Shown here piece after piece: positions 63,414 to 64,000 of a stretch of 64,000 nt of DNA. The stretch is from an uncultured Oenococcus sp. (GTDB lineage Bacteria; Bacillota; Bacilli; Lactobacillales; Lactobacillaceae): the NCBI GenBank assembly GCA_934229385.1, contig CAKQDH010000001.1:62001-126000 (forward strand). Reading direction: 5' to 3'. A model generated the notes under the pieces. That model did no database searches. It was not told the origin of the DNA and was given only the letters and a program-made list of their open reading frames with translations. Numbering within the stretch: the first letter of the stretch is position 1; each line of letters begins with the position of its first letter. The position numbers were made by a program, and so were the translations under genes.

Positions 63414-64000
63414 TTACTTTTTAAACTCCAATTTGTTTCCTCTTTGAAAATTAAAGGGCTCGCCTATTTTGCCAAAATTAGTAGGTAAAACTATTAATCC
63501 CGGCCGATTAGGAGCGTTTTTAAGGTTTAGTTCTCTAGGAGAAGCCATCATACCGTATGAATCTATGCCTAATAATTTCCCTGGCCAGATAATTTGTCCT
63601 GACGGCATCATTGCTCCTGGTAAACAGACAACAGTTTTTATGCCCACCGAAATGTTAGGACTACCAGAGACCAGTTGAATATCTTCTTTTTTATTTATAT
63701 CCACCTGTGCTATTTTTAAATGTTTTGACTTAGGATGTTCAGATAAAGAATCTACTTTACCGATAACAAACTTTGGACTTATATCAGCTATTAATTCATC
63801 TTTAAATCCAGCCCTTAATAAAATCTTATTTAATTTTTCGACCATTTTTTTATCTAATAAAATAGGGCCACTTTTTTTAAAACCAAGAATTCCTAAAAAA
63901 TTATAGCCTAAAGTCTTATTATTAACAGGATCAAAAATTCTAACAACTCCTTTATTTTTTTCAAAAGAAGATTCCTTTTTTTCAGGAGCTACAAAAATCA
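63414..64000 (-). CDS. ytpR: YtpR family tRNA-binding domain protein, 5' end beyond window
   Basis: The reading frame is open to the right edge, so at least 195 residues are present and the true start lies outside the window. The visible N-terminal segment has GVVRIFDPVNNKTLGYNFL, as in YtpR. The C-terminal part (after the internal ATG at 63845) is the EMAP/PheT-type tRNA-binding OB fold: FVIGKVDSLSEHPKSKHLKIAQVDI, IQLVSGSPNISVGIKTVVC, and GIDSYGMMASPRELNL. The family is of uncertain function, probably RNA-binding. It lies just upstream of murC. Confidence 0.9.
   Translation of the reverse strand, partial: IFVAPEKKESSFEKNKGVVRIFDPVNNKTLGYNFLGILGFKKSGPILLDKKMVEKLNKILLRAGFKDELIADISPKFVIGKVDSLSEHPKSKHLKIAQVDINKKEDIQLVSGSPNISVGIKTVVCLPGAMMPSGQIIWPGKLLGIDSYGMMASPRELNLKNAPNRPGLIVLPTNFGKIGEPFNFQRGNKLEFKK

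Noticed and set aside
63843..63845. ATG at 63845 as the start of ytpR
   Set aside because: The frame stays open to the window edge and encodes the conserved YtpR N-terminal segment, so this Met is internal.
1..64000. CRISPR arrays, insertion sequences, prophage or integrase genes
   Set aside because: No regularly spaced repeats, transposase or integrase motifs were seen on either strand; the window is almost wholly core genes.

Overview
The window reads as a chromosomal housekeeping segment of a very AT-rich (roughly 30% GC by eye, not computed) low-GC Gram-positive bacterium of the Lactobacillaceae. The reasons are gene order typical of lactobacilli (mraZ-rsmH-ftsL-pbp-mraY-murD-murG-divIB-ftsA-ftsZ-sepF-yggT followed by T-box-controlled ileS; alaS-ireB-ruvX-DUF1292; efp-yqhY-nusB-xseAB-ispA-tlyA-recN-gmk-rpoZ), a DUF3397 gene upstream of mraZ, a long RNA polymerase omega subunit, RNase J and acetate kinase. 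A streamlined, possibly insect- or plant-associated or fructophilic lineage is my inference from the AT bias and the missing genes. No insertion sequence, prophage, CRISPR array or rRNA gene was seen.

Layout. 1-1.9 kb: purA (cut by the left edge) and guaB, purine interconversion. 2.1-20.1 kb: ileS with its T-box, then the division and cell-wall cluster read leftward from ftsK and mraZ to yggT. 20.3-26.4 kb: a lactonase, rluD, nadK, pepF, mecA and a small monooxygenase-like gene. 26.5-30.2 kb: the alaS operon. 30.5-33.9 kb: an amino-acid permease, a universal stress protein and a flavin disulfide reductase. 34.1-35.7 kb: fifteen tRNA genes in one operon with a clear promoter and terminator. 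35.8-43.7 kb: an S1-domain protein and the efp-to-rpoZ block. 44.2-48.9 kb: RNase J, a degenerate ADP-ribosylglycohydrolase-fold protein and a class B PBP. 49.2-55.7 kb: a YfhO-like membrane protein, greA, a cell-wall hydrolase, ackA and a YtxK-like gene. 55.8-64 kb: ylbL/sepM, coaD, rsmD, ftsW, rnhA, prfC, a BAX-inhibitor-like protein, murC and ytpR (cut by the right edge).

Most genes serve peptidoglycan synthesis and septation (murC, murD, murG, mraY, PBPs, ftsW, ftsA, ftsZ, sepF, divIB, ftsL, ftsK), translation (ileS, alaS, tRNAs, efp, prfC, rsmH, rsmD, rluD) and nucleic-acid maintenance (recN, xseAB, ruvX, rnhA).

The main unusual feature is erosion inside otherwise conserved operons. ylmH and divIVA are missing between yggT and ileS. 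coiA, yjbH and relQ are missing around mecA-pepF-nadK. folD and argR are missing from the nusB-recN block. No comG operon precedes ytxK-ackA. Several retained proteins have lost family-defining residues: the IleS zinc finger, the AlaRS zinc cysteine, the MraY HHH motif, the YtxK SAM motif and the acidic motif of the DraG-fold protein. A membrane-anchored protein that joins a YceG/MltG-like domain to a GH73 glucosaminidase is the most novel-looking architecture. No clearly new multi-gene system was found.
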